Of a DNA stretch of 64,000 nucleotides, positions 58,501-64,000 are shown piece by piece. The position numbers were made by a program, and so were the translations under genes. A model generated the notes under the pieces. That model ran no database searches. It was not told where the DNA came from and worked only from the letters and a program-made list of their open reading frames with translations. Source of the DNA: Caprimulgus europaeus (lineage: Eukaryota > Chordata > Aves > Caprimulgiformes > Caprimulgidae); the NCBI GenBank assembly GCA_907165065.1, contig OU015528.1, positions 47,731,515 through 47,795,514 on the forward strand, read 5' to 3'. The stretch's first letter is position 1, and every line of letters starts with the position of its first letter.

Positions 58501-61465
58501 AAAAAATAATTCCTTCTTTACTTAAGCCTGAGTTTGGTTTGTTTCACATGCTTTGTTTTTACTGCACTCATCTTTAGCACAGGAACAGGGAATACAAGAG
58601 CCTTAAACCAGTGTTGTCAGGCCCCTGTCAGCCCAGGGTGTCTATGGCAGTGACGAGCATGTCATTGCAGCTAACCGGGACACATCGTCATGGCAAACAG
58701 TGCTCGTAACGTGCATTAAAACAAGTCAATAAAAAGGGGAAATTATTTTAAGCTTTTCAGAGTGTTAACTACTTATGCTCCCTCAAAGGGATTTGAGACT
58801 ATAAATATTTTTTTACAACTCTTATTATTTTTTCTTAAAATACTGAACAACGCTGAGCAATATGCTTCCCCCTCTCCCCGAGCTGAATAAAATACTGAAT
58901 CAAATAAAGCAGTCTGCTCTATCCTCCCTCTCTAGCAAGAGTTCATCTTCTGGTCTTTGGGATTTCAGCATCCTTTACCAAACAAATGGGATGGATGAGG
59001 AAAACTACGCAACAAGTGAAGAAGAATTCTGCATTTTTAGCTGTTTACAAAATTGCTGTTTCATGATCAAGTGAAAAGCTTTCCCCCCCACCACTCAAGG
59101 AGCCTAATTACTGCAAGTGTGATGGGCGCCTGGGTGGGAGCTTGAGCTGGTTTCCACGAACCCTCCAGTGCCACCAGTAACCGTGCACTGCCACCAGCTA
59201 CCACTGCTGCGCATCAGGAGTGCCTTTTCTGTGCCACAAATGAGAGGATACATCCACTTTCTCCGTGTTTACTGCGTTACGCTGACTCGAAGTGCCGTGT
59301 GGTTATTTGCAGTTATTAGCTGATTATTTCACCACATCCAAGGAACACAAGGAAAAGCAATTAAATTGTTTGGGGCTCGGTTACCACTGAAGGGAGGCTC
59401 AGGCTGTGTGACGGCAGGATAAGGGCAGCGCTGTGGAAATCCTGTGCTGAGCTGAGCCCACCACGCTGCCCACGCAGCAAGGCAGCAACCTGCCTCACCC
59501 GAGTGCATTTTGAGTAGCACAGGAGCTGGTGAGCACAGTACTATTGCCCTCTTCTGGGTATGTGTCCAGAGCAATTTGCTGGGGGTAGCACCGTGAAATC
59601 CACATGCTGATGTTCGTCATCCCTGCCCAGACAAACCCAGTGGTGACCACATCCAGTGTTGCAACCCCTTGTGCTGAAAGCTGCTCTGAGAAACCTCTCC
59701 CAGGGTTGGGAACTCCGGCTGCTCATGCAGGACAGGACTTTCCCCATGTCTTTCTCAGACATTAGTCTTTCCCATACGTCACTCCCCACATTGTTTTAGT
59801 TCAAACACAAAACAACACTGTGCCTCTTAAACAATGACCTCTACAAAATCCCTGGAGATGCTTCAAAATGGTCTCCTACGCATCATTCATGAGGATGGGA
59901 AGGTGGTAGCTGTGATAAAGAGCTGCTGGTGCCTCACTGGACTGCTGCTGCTGGAGGGAGTGAGTCTTTCGGGAATAGCAAGTTTAAAGTCATCGTCTTA
60001 AAATGTAGTCTTCAAGGACAGTAGCCAGAGGAACCCACCTGGAGCACCAAAGCTTTAAAGCACATCAATATTTGCTGGTTGGCTTTGATGCATCTGTTTC
60101 ATTTAGCTGTAGAAACTCAGTTTGCTAAGGAGATTATTGACATTGATATCTACATTATATAATTTTCTTGTTTGATTTTTTTTGTTTTTTTTCATTCTTC
60201 CAGCTGTGGTGGAGGCCCAAAAGCAGCAAATCAGTGCTTATGAAACTTTTGATGAGCCTAGAGGTGGCACATCCTCACCAACCTTCCTCTTTGTAGACGT
60301 TGTTCATGTGGGTGCAGATTTCAATGGTCAACTTCTCAAAGGAAGCTTTGCAGTTTCCTCCATCAGTTGAAAGATGTCATAGATAACCTAAACAAGGAGA
60401 AGGGAAGAAACAACCAGGGTGAACTTTCCTCCACATTAGAGGCATAAGAACAAGAACAAGCCCGCAGCACGTAGCATGCAGAGCTTGTAACAGGTCATGG
60501 AAAATCAGGTATGTTATAGAATTTGCCAAAAAATACAGTTGGAAGAGTTGAGGAAAACAGACTGAAAACTAAGAGAGGAAAGCCCACAGGAAGGGTATAA
60601 CGCAATGAAACACATGGGCTCTGGACTGAAAAGGCTGAAGGAGAATCAGAAGAGAAATATTCAGGACATGCAAGTTAAAAAAAAGTCATTAGAGGAGTTC
60701 AGAGGTAAAGAGGAAGAAGGAAATAGGGCTTAAGTTTTGTCCCCATTCACTTTCATATCACACTTTCTTTTCTTTACCTTAATGGGTGGAGTGAAGGAAT
60801 GAGGCAATTGTCCTCGTCTCTTTTTCCTTTCCCACTTCCTTCTCCCTTTCTTTGTATTTTTCTTTGTGTGGATCTCCCCTCCTCCCCATCTCCTCCCTGA
60901 GGTGGGATAAACCACAGCAAATCAAAATGTTCCAAGCAAGGGTTGTGTGAAAAACATGAAGACGTGCTCCTAGGTGTAACTCCATCCTTCTTGCTGTTCT
61001 CTGTTCAGCCCACTGGGGTAGCAGTGGGATGGGCTCTTTCCTTACCTAACCAGCACAGTTTTCCCATTATCCTCGGCATCCACATATATCTTCTCCCAGG
61101 TGCTGTGGGCACCTTGCACCTCTGCTTCAGAGAATGACATGGTGGAGGGCACGGCTGCAACAAAGGGCACAGCAGGAAGGACAGGGAGGTCTTGGCAGGG
61201 TGGTTCTGCTTCCGTTTTCTCCTTGGGTGTCTCTAAATACTACCCCAGGGATTTAAGAAATCTTGCATGTTCTCTTTGTCTCTGTTCCCCTTGGTCCCAT
61301 TTCTGCAGACTTTAGGGCTGCCTAATCACTTTTAATCAGGAAAGAAACCAACCACATGAGGAGGGAGGACTAGCAGTCTCACCATGGCGTCAGGTGCCGA
61401 AGAAAAGATCTTGCTATCTGAGGACAGCAGGGAAAAAAAGGAGTTTTTAGTGAGGAAGAAAAAGA
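52581..61465. other. Intergenic region after LUC7L2
   Basis: No gene that I can support. Composition is AT-rich to about 54.5 kb and more balanced after that. The open frames are short, occur on both strands and lack family motifs. A G/T tract sits at 56701-56728. An exon-like antisense block at about 60261-60400 is described under findings. No CR1 or LTR copy was recognised here. Confidence 0.55.
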
Positions 61466-61469
61466 TGTC

Positions 61470-61876
61470 CTATGAAGGTAGGGTGAGAGAGTTGAACTTG
61501 TTCAGCCTGGAGAAGAGAAGGCTCCAGGGGGACCTTATAGCAGCCTTCTAGTACCTGAAGGTGCCTATAAGAAAGCTGGGGAAGAACTGTTCAGAAGGGC
61601 ATGTAGCAATAGATGAGGGCTAATGGTTTTAATCTAGAAAGGGGTAGATTTAGGTTGGATATTAGGAAAAAGTTTTTCAATATGAGGGTGTTGGATCATT
61701 GCAACAGGTTGGCAAAGAGAGGTAATGGAGGCCCCGTCCCTGGAGATATTCAAGGTCAGCCTTGATGGGGCCCTGAGCAACCTGCTCTGGTAAAGATGTC
61801 CCTGCTCACTGCAGGTGGGTTGACCTAGATGACCTTTGGAGGTCCCTTCCAACCCAATACATTCTATGATTCTATC
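61470..61876 (+). mobile_element. CR1 LINE 3' fragment, sense orientation
   Basis: It reads GAGAGAGTTGAACTTGTTCA, CCTGGAGAAGAGAAGGCTCC, then GGTTGGATATTAGGAAAAAG and ends in the diagnostic ATTCTATGATTCTAT octamer repeat. It is the only CR1 copy in the window on the + strand and lies outside the genes. 5' truncated and without an intact frame. Confidence 0.92.
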
Positions 61877-64000
61877 AGCTCTTCTGTCCTCTCACTCCTG
61901 CCAAGGCCAGCACTTGGCTTCCCTTTCCTGAGAGCAGTCATTGCCCAAGCAGTAATTTTGCTGGTTTGCTCCCAAAAGCACTGCTGTGCTGCAGCACCAT
62001 GGTGCCCTGCCGTCCCCTCTTCCCAGCACCTCTTGATCCTTCAGTCCACAGACCCCATTTCCAGCTCCAGCGACTCTCTCCAGTCCTGCTTTCATGTCAC
62101 AGCCACTGCTTTCCCCACAGCCCTCTGATTTAGCAGGGGCTCAACCCATGGCTGCTCCTGGCCTCAGTACCAGGTGGGAGGGATCGCCTACCCAAAATGA
62201 CAGCGTTATGGGGACAGTGACAGCAGCATGGGCACAGCATCTGTCGCTGCAGTGCCCTGGAAAGCCACCTCATTTTAACACAAGAGAGAAACGTTGCAGG
62301 ACAGCCAGGCCAGGAGCACAGATATTTCACTACCTTAATCCTCCTGGCTTGCAGTGGGGATCTCTGTCCTATCCCTGCCTGCCTGGGAGGGAGAAAGGGG
62401 CAGGAGAAGGGCCAGTGTGGAGCTGCGAGCAGTGCACATGGGCCCATTATCCTCACAGTCACTTGGAACCAGAGGCAAAAAATATTTTGGATTTTCCAAG
62501 GGGCTTGAGGAACTGCTGCTGCTGGACGCCAAGTGCAGGCAAATCCTCATATTGTTTGGGATGGTTTGTAGGAGGGAAGAAACAGGAGCGAGGGGGAAAT
62601 GTGCAGCACAGCTATCAAAACCAGCCCAATACCCCAGGGCAGAAGGAAAGTGGTGGTTGCAGCCTCAAAGAGACCAAGCAGTCTTGGTGGGGTTGTGTCC
62701 CACCATTGCTGAGGGATGCCTCAAATGACTTCACTGAAACTAACCACCCTTTCCCTCCCTCTCTCTTTTCACCACAGCAAACAAAGAGTGTTCTGATGCA
62801 AAGCTGTACGGCCTTCTGCTTTCTCATCCCAAAATCCTCATTAAAAAGCCCCAGATCTCAGGACAGCCTGGGAGGGTTCACTGTGCTGCTGGGACCAGTG
62901 TCTCTTTGAAGGCAAACACAGAGCAGGGAAGCGCCAGTCAGCCAAGCCCAGCCACCAGCACAGGGATGCAGTTGAAGGAGCAAGGCTGGCACCGCAGGAG
63001 TTGGTGGTTCCCAGCCCTTGGGAGCCAAAACCACCTGGGAGGGGCTCAGTGGAGACAGCACAAAGTTTTTGGCCCAGAGCAAAACGTGCATCAGGTGCTT
63101 GTCATGGGCAGCCTGGGAGAGAGCAAGCTCCTGAAGAAAGAGTGGCACCAACTTTAGCCAAAGGAAAGGAGTGTGGAGGTAGAGTTGGTTTTTCTCTCTG
63201 ATGTGAATGTGTACAGTTACTCGCTTGCAACTTTTCCTCCTCTCTGTAGGTGTCATGTTCTCCTTGCAGATCCTGGTGCACCCTGACTTGCTGTGGACAC
63301 TTCTCCATGGGAGGAGCTGGAGTGCAAGTGGTGAGCCCAGCAATCTGGCCTGAGCTGTGGTAGCCATGCATATTGCTCAAGGACGAGTCTTCCCTCTTAG
63401 CTTTCTTAGTCTTTTCACCTCCCTTGTTCACCCGTCATTTCCCTCCCATTTGTTTTATGTTAGCAGCAGTTCACAAGCAAACCTCGGCTTCCCTAGTGGA
63501 CTTCTCCTCTACTCTCCCCAATCTTTTCTGAGACATTGTTGTACGAAGGTGCTCATTCACTCAATGTATTGTCAGACATCCTGTCATGGGCCAAAAAATG
63601 CCCGTTTTGAGTTGGGAAATTTCAATCAAATTAATCTATTGCCAAGTAACAAACCAACTAACACTTAGGCAACTCTGTTCCTCCCCATCCTGGTCCCCCA
63701 CCCCTGTGCTGCAGGTTGCACCCAGGTCCTTTGGTGAGACCATGGGCAGTGGAGGAGCTGGGGGCTGGTGTCTGGGGGTCCTTTTCCTCTTGCTGCTCCT
63801 TGTGTCCTACTCAACTGCTCCAGCATGGGCTGTTCCACCAGTCACTGTCCCTGTGGGTGCTATACCTGTCCTGGCCTTGTCTCTCCTTCTTCAGCATTCA
63901 CTGCCCTTTCTTAAACATGTTTCCACAGAGACACCATAAACTCATCTGGTTGTTCAGGTTTTGGGGCGCAATGGGTCAATTTTGTCCAGTGCTAGGACAG
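61877..64000. other. GC-richer terminal region, no supported gene
   Basis: It has long frames on both strands (for example 62094-62909 + and 62858-63367 -), but none shows a domain, conserved motif or splice pattern that I recognise. A frame with a hydrophobic, signal-peptide-like start lies at 63742-63939; it is not in a clear gene context. KLRG2 or CLEC2L would be expected next if the human order held, but no C-type lectin motif was seen. Confidence 0.5.

Noticed and set aside
62858-63367. 169-codon frame on the minus strand
   Set aside because: Overlaps other long frames in the same GC-richer region and has no family resemblance or promoter context.
63742-63939. Frame with hydrophobic, signal-peptide-like start (MGSGGAGGWCLGVLFLLLLL)
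   Set aside because: No motif, no convincing splice partner in the remaining 60 bases, and simple Leu/Val/Pro composition; it might be a decayed repeat. It could be the start of a gene beyond the window, so it is left unannotated.
1-64000. Search for CRISPR arrays, bacterial operons, prophage or integrated foreign DNA
   Set aside because: Spliced vertebrate genes, CR1 elements and CpG islands account for the window; no direct-repeat array or prokaryotic gene cluster is present.

Overview
This is a piece of a bird nuclear genome. Several truncated CR1 LINEs end in the avian-type ATTCTATGA-like octamer or its remains. There is also an LTR-like fragment of a kind I associate with birds, and coding exons are small islands in AT-rich introns tens of kilobases long. 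The gene order is UBN2 - tRNA-Arg(CCT) - FMC1 - LUC7L2, all on the + strand. From memory it matches the conserved amniote block found on human 7q34. I assigned every gene by reading exons and comparing them with remembered vertebrate orthologues. No database search was run, and the species cannot be fixed; a neoavian bird is my guess.

Layout. Positions 1-3309 are an intron of UBN2 with no exon that I can see. Positions 3310-5717 hold the last three coding exons of UBN2 (the final 128 codons). From the stop to about 15.0 kb there is no coding exon, only scattered AATAAA signals; the best reading is one very long UBN2 3' UTR with the distal poly(A) signals at 14958 and 15007. A CpG island then carries tRNA-Arg(CCT) (15438-15510) and, about 0.6 kb on, the two-exon gene FMC1 (16136-16614), a mitochondrial ATP-synthase assembly factor. 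After an AT-richer spacer with an LTR-like repeat (about 16863-17300), a second CpG island holds the promoter and first exon of LUC7L2. LUC7L2 fills 18452-51720 with ten coding exons, 398 codons plus stop; every junction is GT-AG and every phase closes. It encodes a U1 snRNP-associated splicing factor with two zinc fingers and an RS-rich tail. The 3' UTR ends near 52.5 kb. From there to 64 kb I see no convincing gene, only one sense CR1 copy and a GC-richer stretch with long but unconvincing open frames.

The three proteins have unrelated jobs: UBN2 in HIRA-linked histone H3.3 deposition, FMC1 in mitochondria, LUC7L2 in 5' splice-site choice. They share orientation and close CpG promoters, so transcriptional read-through from FMC1 into LUC7L2 is plausible; the exon phases show that a simple FMC1 exon 1 to LUC7L2 exon 2 join would not keep the LUC7L2 frame.

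I found no clearly new biological system. The observations most worth a check are the tRNA inside the FMC1 island, a possible alternative last exon of LUC7L2, the 30-nt microexon in its RS region, an exon-like antisense block near 60.3 kb, and an unexplained non-CR1 block near 43.0-43.4 kb.
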